A stretch of DNA of 64,000 nucleotides from contig JAYWVB010000006.1 in the NCBI GenBank assembly GCA_039881045.1, positions 682,001-746,000 of the forward strand, read 5' to 3'. Shown piece by piece: positions 32,470-45,617 of the stretch. The stretch comes from Chaetomium olivaceum. Lineage: Eukaryota; Ascomycota; Sordariomycetes; Sordariales; Chaetomiaceae. The position numbers were made by a program, and so were the translations under genes. The notes under the pieces are model-generated. The model saw only the letters and a program-made list of their open reading frames with translations. It ran no database searches and was not told the DNA's origin. Every line of letters begins with the position of its first letter. Position 1 is the first letter of the stretch.

Positions 32470-33599
32470 ATGAAGCCCGCGTTACGGTTATGCGCTGCCC
32501 CGCGCAGCGTTTCTGACGCAACACGATTTACGGCGACGACGCTACATGCAAGCTCCAAAAACGCCACCCCACCACCCCGATTCACGCCCTCCAAAGCCGG
32601 ACCCGGACGTCTTCCCCCCAATGGCGGCTCCGGGAAGCCCGGCGGTCCCGGCGGACCGGCAGCAATGTTCGAAACCCCGGAACAAAAAGTTGCCCGGTTA
32701 AGGGCGGCACATGAGAGGGCAAAGGCAGCGCAGGTGTCCAAGTTTGATAGGGTGGTGGACGCAAGTAGGAAGGTGTTCGACTCGGCGCACAAGGTGACGG
32801 TCGCGGGGTTGATAGGCTTCACGGGTAAGCAACTGCTACGCCATTGCCCCTGATTCCGAAAGAAACCCCCAGAACCCCATACTGACCACCTCCCCCACCA
32901 GTCCTGGCGGGCCTCCTGACGGCGTACACGGCGGTGGACATGATCATGTACAACAAGAAGCGCAGCGCGGAGTGGGCCGAGGCGCAGAAGAAGCTCGAGG
33001 CGGACAGCCTGGAGGCGGCGCGCATCGCCTACATGACGGGCCGGGCGGACGAGGAGCAGATCGCGCTGGTGGAGGAGCAGCTGGAGCGCGAGCGCGAGTC
33101 GGGCCGCAAGACGTCCTTCTTCAATAACGCGAGCGTCCTCAGCACGCCAGAGAACCCCTCCACATCACCCTCCTCCTCCGCCGCCGCCGCCACCCCGACG
33201 GAATCCCCATCCCAACCCTCGTCCGCACAATCACCCTCAGAACAACAACAACAACAACAAACCGAACAACAACAACAACAACAACAAAAAGCCTCCCTCT
33301 GGTCCTGGCTCACCTCCAACCTCAAAACCGAAGAAGAACCCTTACCCCCTTCCACCCCCTCCACCCCAGGCAGCGACATGGTCCGCGCGGTAGAGGAGCG
33401 GCAGGCGCAGCTGCAGGCCAAGGCACAGGCGGCGCTGGAGCGGGAGCGGGAGAACCAGCGGCAGGGGGGCCCACTGGATCGGGTGGGTGTTGTTGATGGC
33501 GCGGATGGGCAGGCGGGGAAGGGTGACAGTGCTGCTGCTGCTGCTGCTGCGGCAGCGGAGGGGGAGACGGCCAGGAAGAAGAAGGGGTGGTTGTGGTGA
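32470..33599 (+). CDS. Mitochondrial inner-membrane protein, COX14-like (cytochrome oxidase assembly)
   Basis: Exons 32470-32824 and 32902-33599 (77-bp intron, GTAAGC...ACCAG), 350 aa from the ATG at 32470. The start MKPALRLCAAPRSVSDATRF is a basic, Ser-rich presequence. A helical segment PEQKVARLRAAHERAKAAQV and FDRVVDASRKVFDSAHK leads into one membrane helix built across the splice (VTVAGLIGFT joined to VLAGLLTAYTAVDMIMYN), then NKKRSAEWAEAQKKL. This core resembles the fungal COX14-type domain as I recall it. The C-terminal 180 residues are low complexity: Ser/Pro-rich, two poly-Gln runs (33241-33294) and a poly-Ala run (33530-33558). Divergent placement with mL50 fits co-expression of mitochondrial genes. 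Family assignment is moderate. Confidence 0.6.
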
Positions 33600-34347
33600 T
33601 GGGTGATGGGGCTCGCTCGCTTCAAGCGGTTGTGGGAATGGAAAAAGGGGTGTGGTGGGGGTGTTTGTGCTCGTCCGTCTGGTATCATCAGCGGAATGGG
33701 AGTGGGCAGGTTTGTTTCCGTTGCGTGGGGTGGAGAGCGGGCGTAAATGCAGGAGGCCCACTGTATTATAGTGTAGGGGATTTGGATGTGCATTATTCGG
33801 CTGGGAATCGGGGCATGTCCGCAATACGCGCACGTACATGGTGAGACATATTTGACGCTCTCCATCTGCATTATCACCCACTCGGCTCGGCCAGGTGCGC
33901 GTTGTATAAAAAGTAGATCAGACAGCAAACACGCATTCAATTGGAGCTTTGTTGTGTTGGTATGTATGTATGGTGGGGTGCTCGTCCCTGTTCGCTTCCT
34001 CCCAATGACCTCCCATTCCCAACCAATGCGCCGTATCCATCATGAGAAGCGACCGATCCTAGCCCACGGAAAACGCCAATTGCAACCATATCCCAAGCCC
34101 GCCTTTACGCTGCCGTCAACGCTCCCCACGCTAAGATATAAAAATGAGCGGACTGGGGGGGAACCGATTCCCCTTCCTCATGTGCGATAGTTAAAGATGC
34201 CACCCCTGACTCCCCCTTCCCGCTTTGCCTAAAAGGCCCATTCTTTTCGTCCCATCAGCAAGCCACCGCATGGCGGGCCTGTGGGCGTTTCTGGATCCTG
34301 AGTGACGCCGGTTCAACCATACTCCGATGTCGACCGTCATAACCCTT
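33600..34347. other. Intergenic between converging genes
   Basis: About 0.75 kb of 3' flanks from the COX14-like gene (plus) and the next gene (minus). The region has no recognisable domain in any frame. Confidence 0.5.
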
Positions 34348-35523
34348 CTAAGAAATGATGATGTGGTTAAAGTGGCCCGGCACTTTGTTCCGGCACCGTT
34401 CGCAATCAGCCCGGTACCCTATACTGAACGATCGTGTCATCCCGGGCTGCAGCGCCGTCCACGAGTTGACTGTATGCTTCGACCTGGTGTGGCCCTTCTT
34501 CGGCGAGGGTGTAGCCGAAGGCTCAACGTCCATTGCGCTCCCATTGTGACCCTCGGCCACCGGGGTGCCTTCACGTATCCCCCGTGCTTCCATAGCTGAG
34601 CTTGCGCGCGGCGGTAGCCCGGCTACCAGGGGATGTTCGTGTGTGAGGTGGCTCAAATGACCATTCGACGGATACATTTGGTCGAGCGCCATCCTAACGC
34701 TGCCCTGGCTGTCTTCCGCGCCACATTCGCTAATAGGCGACGGCAGCCGCCGGTTCTGGATCATGCCCCAGTCCGCCATAGCAGGCGCAGCTGCCTCTGC
34801 GAGGAACTTCGGCTGCGACACGTCCACCAGCCCATTATGGCCAAAGGCCGCCGCGTTTGGCTCTTCTGGCGTCGTCGCGAGAATGTCGCCATGCGCAGGG
34901 TTGCCGCCTTTCCAGTTGTTACCCCGTACTTGTGCGGCAAAGCTGCAGTGGATCGGTGTTGGTATGCGACCCATGACGCTGGGACCGCTAGGGACCGCTT
35001 GAATTGAACCCTGCTCGGACCCTTGGAGGCATGGCACCGCCTCCGACGTATCCATCATGTCCATGTCGTCGTCCAATGTGTCCGCAGCCATTCCATCTGA
35101 TCTGTCGCCAGGCACCAGTTCGGGCTCATCGGCCCAAGACTGTTCCTGAATTGGCTCTTGCGGCGGGATAGCGTGAGCCTGGGAGGCCACGGCAAAAGTC
35201 GGGGCAGTTTGAGGAAAGCTCGGCCGGCCGTTCCACCGTCTCGAGTTCGGAGAGGTCCTGACAGGAAGTGATTGGAGGCGTTTCTAGAGCCATGTTAGTC
35301 GCTGGTGGCATACCCCCCCCCCGGAGAGCGTTACGCGCAACACGGCGCACTGGATCTTTTGGATATCGAAACATAGAGCGGTGGAGGTCGGCTACAAGAG
35401 GAGCTCACGACTTACGCTTCTGTGTTCAGTGAACCCAACCGGGCTACCAGCCGACGCCTCTTCATCCTCTTCCCGGATTCTTTTGCGACGATAATCTGGA
35501 AACGGGGCTTCGACGGACATCAT
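34348..35523 (-). CDS. Conserved fungal unknown with C-terminal GYRADC-CxxC motif
   Basis: Exons 35523-35416 and 35283-34348 (132-bp intron, GTAAGT...TCTAG), 347 aa. The start MMSVEAPFPDYRRKRIREED has a basic KRxR patch. Across the splice it reads GFTEHRS then KRLQSLPVRTSPNSRRW. The middle is disordered and acidic (DDDMDMMDT). The end is SIGYRADCERCRNKVPGHFN, with CxxC and His that could hold a metal. I recognise this tail (GYRADCxKCRxxVPGHxxH) from a family of small uncharacterised proteins in filamentous ascomycetes, but know no function for it. Reading the intron through gives a frame that ignores the family-like KRLQSLP block, so the spliced model is preferred. Nuclear location is plausible from the basic patch. 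Confidence 0.65.
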
Positions 35524-36924
35524 GGCAACTAACGGTCAGCGGCGGGATCGGGTCGATCAGTGGGACCGGCCGGCTTGTGTAAAGTGGGTAACGAATGAGA
35601 AACTATGGCGATTCTATAAGAACTAGCGAGAGGCAGCGTAAAAAAGCAAGGGGAGAAAGACGGCGATATACGATGGCAATGGTTTGGATGGTGGTTGTGG
35701 TCTTCCCAGGGAGATCGGACAGAAGGTGCATCTGAATCGAGGGGGGGGGTCTCCGGGATGTGGAAGGCAGCAGCGGAGTGGGGCTGACGATGGCTGGAAA
35801 GCAGCCCGGGCTGTCCTGCCTTGTCGATCAGCGGTTGACATCCAACTTCTTTTTGTGAACAACTCGACCTCATTATTCTCCCCCTGCTTCTACTTTACTC
35901 ATTCTTATTAGTAAATAAATACGAGAAACCATTGTCAGTGATAAATTATTGACGGTTGCACTGTTTTGAAGGCTTCTTCAATTGGTGGCCGCCGGCGCGT
36001 CCTTGAAGCAATTTTGAAACCGACCACCCTCCACAGGGCAAACTTCTTTGGCGGGCAGCTTCCCAGCCAGCCGGGCCAAACCTGGACCGCGACTTTGCGA
36101 CCACAAGACCACCCACTGCCGCCCCCACATCCCCACCATTTGCTGCGGGCAATTGAATACTTGCGCACCCTGCAGGACAAGCAAACATTCGTTCCACGAG
36201 GCTATAACTATCCTTGGTGAGTGTCAGCGATTCAGTGAGGACTGAGTTTATTCGCGTCTGGGGAAGCTCTGAAGCACAAGAGTCGAAGTCCCGTCGATTT
36301 CCTTTCCACTGGGGATCAATTGGCCCCTGGCTTGTGTGCAGGGACCCCTGTTGCGTCTGACGTCGGTGCAAACGAAGCACTCTCGGGCCCCCGGGTCCGT
36401 AACCGGTGGGACCACCATGCGAGCCCGGCCCCTCATCCTAAGTTTTGCCCGCTCTCAAACGAGGGCGTCAATTGCATTTCATGCCTCGTACGCACCAATC
36501 TGGTAGCCCTGGGTCGTGGGGTCGTCCTCGGTCCTAGGCCGTGAGGAAAGGGCCAGGCTGGTCGCAGAACTTGGCGACCACGCGGTCAAAAAAGACGGTC
36601 GACATGTCCGTATAACTACGCATGTGCAATCTGTACGTGGTGTACTTGGTACGAATTGTGCGTTGCCAACGGCTCATGGAGGCCCGCCAGGCGCGACGAG
36701 CAGACCATATTGATGATTAACTATGTACGGAGTACGGCTGGCTTGAAATTGACTGTTTGAAGTCTTGCGATAAAGTGAGGTTACTAACTACTCTACTCGA
36801 TAGTAAATGAATTTATGTTCTTCGTCTATTACAGCTCGCCATGAACCCCTCTTCACAAGTGCCAAACCACTAACCCTCAACTCCAACAAACGCCTACCTA
36901 TGTACAGAGTAGACCCCAACCCAA
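35524..36924. other. Intergenic, left border of the polyketide cluster
   Basis: About 1.4 kb between the GYRADC gene and the 3' end of the PKS gene. Open frames up to 144 codons (35946-36380) show no domain. Includes a G9 run at 35740-35748. Confidence 0.5.
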
Positions 36925-39900
36925 TCACCTAACCGAACGTGCAAGGAACTCGTACCCGTCCGAAATCGCCGCAATAGCCCCCGCATGCCGGTCATATCGC
37001 GGATAAAGATCAAAGAGATGGACCGCCCTGTCCACGATCCTCACCTCCGCCGGGACACCTCTCGCCTGCAGCTCCTCCACCGTTCGCTGCGCCTGCTCCC
37101 ACGGAATCAAGTCGTCATCAACAGGGTGCACAAGAAACGTCGGCGTCCGGTAGTTCCCTAGCCGCACCTGCGCAAGCGGGCTGATGGCCGCGACCTGCTC
37201 CGGCGCCGGCCACGGCAACATCGGCGGCGTGCCCTCCCCGGCCCTGTCATCCCCCCTACGCAAACCGTGCACCAGCACCGGCACCGTCTGCGCGCACCAA
37301 TTCATATGCAGCGCAATACGCGAGCGCGCATCCCGCCGCGACATCCACCCGCCCGCCGCCTGCGCCGCCGCCGGCGGGTTATACTCGGCAATCGGCGCGT
37401 CGGCCACACCCTCCCACACGTCGAACCCAGCCGCATCAGCATCAACATCCTCGCCAAAAGGCAGGTTCGCCCGCGACCAGCACTCATCCTCGTAGTCGCT
37501 CGGGCAGTAGAAAGCGAGCACCGCCTCGGGCGGCGCCAGCCCCGCCGCGGGCGCTGTCCAGCCCAGACTGAGCGCCAGCATGCCGCCGGTCGACCAGCCG
37601 ACGGCGACGACGCGGGTGCCGTCGACGCGCACGTCGGGTCGGTGCCGGCGTGGCGATTGGGAGGGATCCGGGTGGTGGGGCAGCGTGTGGCGCGCCCAGG
37701 CGAGCGCGTCACGGACGTCGGTCATGGGGCCCTCGAGCAGCGTCGTTTCGGGGCACAGCCGGTAGTCGACGCTGATGGGGAGGAAGCCGGCGGCGAGGAG
37801 GAGCTGCGTTTGCTTGGGCCGTATGTCTCTGCGCGAGAGCATTACGTGCCCGCCGCCGTGGATCATGAGGGCTGTTGGTCAGGGGAGGGCGCGAGTGTGA
37901 GCGAGTGGTTCCAGAAGAAAAGGGGGGGGCTAGCAGCGGGCCTCACCGACGGGACGTGCTTTGCTGCCGGCCGGCTCCAGCGTCGGCGGGTAGTAGATGT
38001 CGGCTTGCAGGGCGAGGGACCCGGCGTGCTTGAAGACGACCGTTTCTTGCGTTTCGAGCGGGGCGGTGGTGAAGTTGTCGGAGTCGGCCACTCCTGGGCC
38101 CTGGGGAATCTGGGGAGGCGGAGATGGAGAGGGATGGGGTCGGGGGGACGTGGCCGCCACAATCAGGCGGAGGATGCTCGCTTCCGCGCTCGTGCCGTCC
38201 GACCAGTCGACCCAGTCGAAGCCTGACCCCAGAAGGACTTTTTGCCAGAGCGTCTCCGATGCCAGCGCGTGGCTGCGGCCGTCCTCAAAGAGCCACCACC
38301 CTTCGAGCAGGCCAAAGACCAGGTCGAACCAGAAGAGATTCTGCGTGAGCTCGACCAGGCACAGGAGGCCGCCCTCGCGCAGCATGCGTCGGATGTGGGT
38401 GCAGGAGCGCGTCAGGTCCCGTGTGGCGTGGATGCAGTTGGTGGAGATGACCATGTCGAAACGGCCGAGCAGGTGCGCCGGCGGGCTCTGTTCGATGTCG
38501 AGGACCGCGTACTCCATGAACGGGTACCGGGCGAACTTCTTCTTGGCCGCCACGACCAGCGACGACGAGAGGTCGGTGAAGGTGTAGCGCAGCTTGTGCC
38601 CCAGGCCCGCGGCCGCGAGATGCTCGAGCAGGTGGCTGGTGGTGCCGCCGGTGCCGGCGCCGAGCTCGAGGATGCGGATCTCACCGCGGCCGCCGTCGTG
38701 GTCCCGCAGGTGTTGAGTGAGCGTCTGCGCGAGGAACCGCGCGAGGAACAGCGTCCCGGCCTTGAACATCGGCGCGTTGGTGTACACGTCGCCGAGCAGG
38801 CGTCGCGCCTCGGCATTACCGAAGAGTAGGGATATGGGATCCGCGTCGCCCGAGAGGCAGTCTGCCAGCCGAGAGCCCGTCGTGTGTAGGAGGGTGTGCT
38901 CCGAGACATGCTGGGGGAACCTCTGCAGGATCCGGCTGTGTAGGTCTGACGATGTGGCTGGCGGCGTTGGCCGGTCTGTTCGCCTGCGAGTCCCCTTGCT
39001 GTCGACTTCGAGGAGCTTTGCGTCCTCGAGGATCCGATAGATCTGCTCCATGACCTTTTCGTGTCTCGGCAGGTGTTTGATGCTGGGCAGACTATCTCCT
39101 GGCTGGAGGGCTCGGAGGTCACAGCCAAGGGCGGCCAAGCCCTCGACCACGTACGCTACCACGAGCTGGGCCTGGTGGGGGTACACATCGTCGCGGAAGT
39201 GTTGCAAACGACTCTCTTGCACAACGGTGTCGTACGTGCTTCTGTTGCTCACGAGCCACCCACTGGCCGCGTCCGCCACCCCCACTTCCTCCACGGCACT
39301 TTCGCCGTTGGCAACAAGTTCTTCGTCACGGGTTACTCCATTGGTCACTGGCGGAGGAGTGCCCGAACCAGTCGGAGTTGGAGCGTTCGTTGACTCATAA
39401 CCAGACACCAGGGGCTCGAGGCGATGGGAGAGCGACTGAACGTCGGTCAGCTCCTGGAGATCACTTAGTGAAATGTCGACGGAAAAGTGCTTCTTGATCT
39501 CGCCGGCGAGTTCGGTAATCATCAGCGAATCCACACCTAGGTCTGCCAGCGAAGAAGTCGGCTGGATTTCAGCGAGATCCGCTCCGAGGACCTCGCTAAG
39601 CAGATTTCTCAAAGCATCAATAAGGCGAGGCCCTGGAGCGTGACCATTTTGGGGGCCTTGCGAGGGTGGAACCTGCAGCGATGTTCCGTTCGGAAGGTCT
39701 TGAGGATAGGGAGTCCCTTTTATCTCATCCACTGGCTCCGCCTCGGGCGGTGGCGTCGGCAGGGAGCCCGAGTTCCCGTTCAGCTTTGACAAGGCTCTGT
39801 ACAACGACGACATGGAAACACGGGTGAACTCGGCGTTTAGTATGGCGAGCACGACGTCGTTGGAAGTGGGATCAAGGACTAGAATGTCGTTCACGACCGT

Positions 39901-42900
39901 GTTTTTGCGCTTGGCATCGACGTTGGAGTAGACCTTCCAAGCACCCACACCAGGGGAGTTTGAAGGCTTGCCGTCATCACCACCGCTCGGTCCGCGCATG
40001 AAGGTGTCGCTCCAAAGCACCTCCCCGATCCCTGTGCAGACGAAGACATCGTCCTCGCGGCCGTCTCCGGTCATGCAGTTCACGTGGATGCCCGCGACCT
40101 GCAGGAAGTTGTCGACCGCCAAGGGGTTAGACACGCCTAGCGGAGACTGGCGAGGCTCGGGCCTGGGAGAGCCCGGCATAACCACGTCGCCCACGACTTC
40201 ACCGTTACCGGCCACGACATTCCGGACACCTTGGTAGTGTGGGGCATAGTTGACTATCCGTCCGAAAACCCTGTAGATGATGTCTCCGGAGAGCCGGTTG
40301 GCCCCAGGCGACAGGGCGATCTGTTCGTATCTGGAACTGCCCATCAAGCGCCCGAGGAACCGGAAACGAGAAGCTACGGCGGTAGAGTCCGCCTCAAGGA
40401 AGGCCGCGGTGCCGAGGGCGTGGATAGTTTGCGGGGACGATGGCGACGGCAGCGTCGGTGCACCCGAGGAGAAGAGGGAGAAGTTCCAAGTCGAGCTGCC
40501 GTCTCCCTTCTCGACGGCAGGGATGAGGGAAAGATACAATCTGCCATCAGGCTTCAGCGCCAGGGGCGACAGAATGCGCAGATTCTCAAGACGAGGCACG
40601 GTGATGGCTCCCTCGTCGCCGTGGCCAGTCTTGGCGGGAGAACGCTGGAAAGCTCTCGCCGCGCGGATCACGAGCTCGAAGTACATGGACGCCGGGCATA
40701 GACTCTGTCCCAGCACCGCATGGCCGCTGACGCACAGAATAAAGTCATCATGAGACGTATCCACGGCAAAGAGGGCCTCCCCGTCCGCCTTGCGGTGCTG
40801 TACCAACCGCACCAACTCTGCCGGACCAGACTCGGCGGGCGGGGTCTCGACCGCGTCCCGCCGCACAGGCGCCTCAAAGTCGATCCAGTGCTTCGTCTTG
40901 GCGAACTGGTAAGGCGGCAGGTCGATCCAGGGGTCCTGACCCTGGTGGAACGGCCAGAACGTGGCCGCGGACCCGGCCGTCCAGAGGCTGGTGACGGCCC
41001 GCGCCAGACCCGGCCAGGGGCTGCTACTGTTGCCGCCGAGGTCCAGGGGAAGGAAGACGTGCGCTGCCGCCGCGGGGAGGGCACGGCGGGCCATGGCGAC
41101 GACAGGCGAAGCAGAGCCAGCCTCAAGCCAGACACACCCGGTGGGGTGGCGCTGAGCGATGCGGTCGACGGCAGCGGCGAAGTGGACCGTGTCGCGCGTG
41201 TGAGACGCGACGCGACTGGCGGCGTCCACCACAGCCTCCCCGACCACGGCCCAGCTCTTGGGACCTGGCGAACACGTCTCGACGGGGATGGCCGGCGGCC
41301 GCCATGTGATGGACCCTGCCGCGGCCCGAAGGCCGTTTAGGATGGGGTCGGCCAAACGCGAGTGGTACGCGTGGCTGTTGGTGAGCCGGGAGACACGGAC
41401 GCTGTTGCTGCTGCCCTTGGTACGGCACGCCCGCTCGACGGCGTCCACCGACGCCGTGTCTCCCGCCAAGACGATGCTACGCGGTCCGTTCTGGCAGGCC
41501 AGGTCCAGCGCGTCAGCGCCAGGAACTCCCGCGAGCAGGCGGTCGATATCTTCCCTGTCGCCCTCGAGCGCCAGCATCGCCCCGGCATCAGCACCCCACA
41601 ATTTCTCGATCAGCGCCGCCCGCCGCGTCACCAAGCGCAGGCCATCCTCCAGGTCCAGACACCCAGCCACGCACAGTGCCGTCAGCTGGCCGAAGCTGTG
41701 CCCGAGCAGCGCGGCCAGGCGCACCCCCGCGTCCAACCATGCCCGCGCGGTGGCGTACTGCACCGAGAAGAGCGTGGCGTGCAGGCCGACGAGGTCCTCG
41801 TCGCCGAACGGCGCCGGATCAAAGACGCGCGGGAAGAGGGACGGCAGGTCGAGCGCGCGCAAGGCGGCGTCGCAGCGGCCGAGGTGGGCGCGCAGCGGCG
41901 GGGAGCGCTCGACGAGCTCGCGTGACAGGTGGATGCTGCGGCCGTTTTGGCCGCCGAAGGTTAGGATGATGGGGAGTGGACTGCTGCTGCTGCTCTTGGG
42001 ATCGACCCGTGATGCTGCCACGGGGCGCGCGCCGGATGCGAGGGCGTCGAGTTCTTGGCGGAGAGCTGGTAGGCTGAGGGATGTCCATGTTGCGATGTGC
42101 GGGAACGAGGGGTTCAGCCTGTGCGCGAGGTGGAAGGCGATATCCTTCAGGGAGGGTTGTGTCTTGGTGCTGATGCCGTTGGTTGTGGTTGCCTGCCGGT
42201 CGAGGTACGACTTGAGCGCGGCAGCGTAGGCGCGCACGCTTTCTGGGGTCTTTGCGGATATGGCAAGGGGGTACTCGATCATGTCGCCACTCTCCGTCTT
42301 TGTCGATGGGTCCGCCGGCTCGGGGCGGTGTTCCTGGAGGAGGATGGCTGCGTTGCTCCCGGCAGCGCCGTAGTTGTTTACGAGCGCTGTGCGCTTGGCT
42401 TGGTTTACAGTCTCCCACGGGCGCCGCTGCGTTGCGATGGCAAGCTTGTCGGGCTCGAGGGCCGGGATCTTGGTATTAAGGCGGGAGAAGTTGGGCTGCC
42501 TGGGGATGACGCCGTGCTGTAGCATGAGCAGCGTCTTGATACATCCCGCCACGCCGGACGCGGCCTCGGTGTGTCCGATGACGTCCTTCACTGACCCGAT
42601 TGTTAGTGTCTGCTGACGATGGGCTCCGCCGAGTGCGCTACGGATGCTGGCGCACTCGATGGGGTCTCCCACAGGGGTGCCTACGTTCAAGCGCTTTGGT
42701 TAGCCCGGTACGTCAAAGTGTAAGCCAGCCAGAACGGCCTTGGAGTTCTCTCCTTAAGTAGGATAGTAGGTACTTACCTGTGCCATGAGCCTCCACATAC
42801 GAGACCTCTGTGGGCGCCACGCCAGCACTGGCGAGGGCTTGCGAGTACAGCTCGCTCTGGGCTGCGGAATCTGGAACGGTGATGGGGGTGCAGTTAGAAC

Positions 42901-44899
42901 CCTGGTTCACTGCTGTACCGAGAATAGTCCCCAGGATGACATCCTTGTCGGCCAGAGCACGGGCAAGAGGCTTGAGGACGAGAACGCCCGCGCCTTCACC
43001 GCGACAATAACCATCCCCCTGCGCATCAAACGCCCGAGAGGCACCCGTCGGGCTCAAAAACGAAGCCGCGGCCAGGTTCTGGTAGAGGCCAGGGCTGGTA
43101 ATGAGGTTGACCCCCCCGGCGATGGCCACGGGGCATTCCTTTGTCTGGAGGGCCTGCTCAATGTGATTAGTTTGCCGTTCAAGTTCATGTTTGGCTTCAA
43201 GTAGGTAGGGGTTGGGGGTGGGTAGTGCCTACCTTGCAAGCGTGATGGATAGCCACGGCCGACGACGAGCACGCGGTATCAAACGTAACGGACGGGCCGG
43301 TCCAACCAAAATGATGGCTAACTTTTCCACTGATAAAAGCCCGCAGCGTACCCGTGGCAGAGAAGGCCGTCGCGTTGTCCGAACCTACGTTAGCCTCGTA
43401 ATCGACGGACCCAACCCCCATGTAGCAGCCAACCCGCTGTGGACCATGTCCCGGCGCATAGCCAGCGGACTCGATGGCCTCGTACGCGACTTGGAGTATC
43501 AGCCTCTGCTGGGGATCCATGGATGCGGCTTCACGGGCCGAAACCTGAAAGAAGCGGTGGTCGAACGCGTCCGGGTCCTCCACAAAGTTTCCCCAAAAGG
43601 GGCCCTTCGGCTCCCGCCACAGCTCCTCAGCTCGGAAGCGGTTATGGGGAACAGGTCCGACTGCGTTTCGCCCAGAGGTGATCAGCGCCCAGAATTCTTC
43701 CAGAGATGGGGCCTGGGGATATCGGCACGCCATGCCAATAACGGCGATGGCGTCACCTGTGACTGGCGCTTCCGGGACTGGACGAGGAATTGGCTCGTCA
43801 GATCGTGATATCCCATTGACCACTGGCTGGCGAGCCTTGCTGGGGGCTAGGGATCGAGGAACCACTCCGGGGCCCCCGATAGGGGTCATGTCGACGGGGG
43901 ACTGGTCGCCAAAGGCCGCGACGGCTGCGCGGACTGTCCCAAACCACTCGCACTTTTCGGAAATGATGCTGTCTATGGCGATGTCAGACAGCGCCCCTTC
44001 GTTGATGATCCTGCCATCGCTAGCAGCAGTCGATCGGAGAGGTAGAGCCAAATGCTCGGCCGTCGGGAACTGGAAAGTCACGTTCTGCCAGCATAACGAC
44101 TTCAACTCCCGCACCAGCACTTCGCGGCCCTGGCTGGGCTCGTGGTATCTACCATATAAACCGACTGGCTGGGCTACCATGCCACCGTCCGCAAGTCGTT
44201 GAGAAAGCTCGGCCAAGCGGCCCTCGGGGGCCGTGATGGTGACTCGGTCGACATCCGTCACGCAAGAAACGTAAACCTGGGAGAACATGTCAGTAAACCA
44301 GTCCATTTGCCATCTCACGGGATTTGCTGTATCACTCTTACCTCCGGGAACAACGCGAGAGACTCTTCCAAGTGCTCCTTTTCCGCGTTCGATGTCCAGC
44401 GAACCGAATGTGCCGAGTTTAGACCCAGCGATCCAGGCCGCCGCAACTGTTCGCGCTCGTCGTGGTCGATCACGGCTCCGACGCAGGCCGCGAGCCTGAT
44501 GGCGACACCCGTCAGCCGGACCAGGTCGTCCTTATTGCGCGAGCTGGCCACGGCGGTCGCGCTTAGGAAACCGATGCAGAACCCCTGAACTTGACCCCGG
44601 CGGCCGAGGCGGAGGTACTCGGCCACCTGGGCAACGACGGTCAGTGGAGCGAGGACCACATTGTTCGGCGGTTCGCTGGAAGGGACTTCTCCCGTGTCGA
44701 AGAAGTCGGCGAGTTTTTGCAGCTGCTGGGTCTGAGAAGCTCCCAAATCCTGAGCTCTGAGGGTGGGACAGGCTGTCTGCACTGTTGTCGCCCACTGAGA
44801 AGGCAAGTCTCGTATGATGTTGACTAGGAAGTCGAGCTCTGGATCCCCAAGGATTGCCGTCCGAAGGTCTGTGAGATGGGACCCAGCAAGGCGTGTCAT
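36925..44899 (-). CDS. Non-reducing polyketide synthase, SAT-KS-AT-PT-ACP-CMeT-TE
   Basis: Five exons: 44899-44342, 44276-43233, 43153-42778, 42680-37947 and 37871-36925; 2552 aa from the ATG at 44899. Domains with approximate residues: SAT 1-350 (GFCIGFLSA, Cys108); KS 361-760 (DTACSSS, EAHGTGTPVGDP built over a splice, GHTEAASG); AT 895-1200 (LLGHSFGQL); PT 1300-1600 (SGHAVLGQSLCPAS); one ACP 1680-1745 (LGVDSLMITEL); C-methyltransferase 1850-2170 (RILELGAGTGGTTS, ISTNCIHAT); terminal alpha/beta hydrolase 2245-2552 (HGGGHV, GWSTGG, HPVDDD, DRAVHLFD). This order is that of group VII NR-PKSs such as those making dimethylorsellinic or methylorsellinic acids, so the product is probably a C-methylated orsellinic-type acid freed by hydrolysis. 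The N-terminus is uncertain: a 4-bp repeat separates the usual LLLGPQ strand, or a six-codon first exon from 44972 is spliced. Confidence 0.85.
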
Positions 44900-45617
44900 C
44901 TGCGGACGGACCGAGCAGCAGTGTGCCTTCCTGAAGCCCGCCCGTATCACTAACTGTATTTGTTGCGTGCATCGTTAAAATGCCGTGTTGTTGCTCTCTA
45001 GTTCTTGCTATTTCGTGTAGTTGAAACACTGCTCTGTTTCCAGAGTTTTCGGTGAAGTTGCTCAGAAACCTTTGTCACTATGAGGGCGTGAGTGTCTACT
45101 GTTAAAATAATGTGCCTGAGCCTTTGGAAATATTATCACGATGACGCCTTTCGTTAAGCGGCTGCCAGGTAGCCAGCCATGAGGCATCCGGGTCTTTTTC
45201 GTCCCAAAGTTCTGACTTGTTCGTAATCCATACCTTCCAATGAGAACAGCCCGGCGACTTCTTTCGACTTCGGCTTTTATTTGGCAGCCACGGATTGCCC
45301 TTTTCGGACGTTTGCTCGCCTTTTCACGAAGCTTACTGGACAGATAAGAAAATCGACCGGCAATACGAGTAAATGCGAGTAACATACAACTGACGGGAAG
45401 TATTTACAGAGCCGGCCCAGAGACACGCGTCTGAGTCGGATGCAATTTGCTTCCATCCTTGGGTCTTGCAATCAGGGTTGGCTGGCGGCCCCCGACGGGG
45501 AAATGGCTCTCCCTTGGACATCTACACCACCTACCCCCCTTTCCTCACACACTGGCACACTTTCCAGACACTCGCTCTAGTTTCAGGTTGCCTCTTGGCT
45601 CTGAATCATCTCCCAAG
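44900..45617. promoter_or_regulatory. Bidirectional promoter between PKS and P450
   Basis: About 0.7 kb between the divergently transcribed PKS and P450 genes, so the two are probably co-regulated. It contains one AflR-type element and, at its left end, the possible short first exon of the PKS gene (44972-44955). Confidence 0.55.
45151..45161 (+). promoter_or_regulatory. AflR-type site TCGTTAAGCGG
   Basis: Fits TCG-N5-CGR, the element bound by AflR in aflatoxin-type clusters. It lies in the PKS/P450 shared promoter, and an AflR-like regulator is encoded at 55166-56631. Chance occurrence in 0.7 kb is not negligible. Confidence 0.35.

Noticed and set aside
36925..37866. Separate alpha/beta hydrolase gene
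   Set aside because: A 75-bp GT-AG intron joins it in phase to the preceding PKS exon; the hydrolase is the terminal TE domain of the synthase.
37267..38226. 319-codon plus-strand frame opposite the PKS end
   Set aside because: Antisense to the TE/MT region, crosses a PKS intron, and lacks any recognisable domain.
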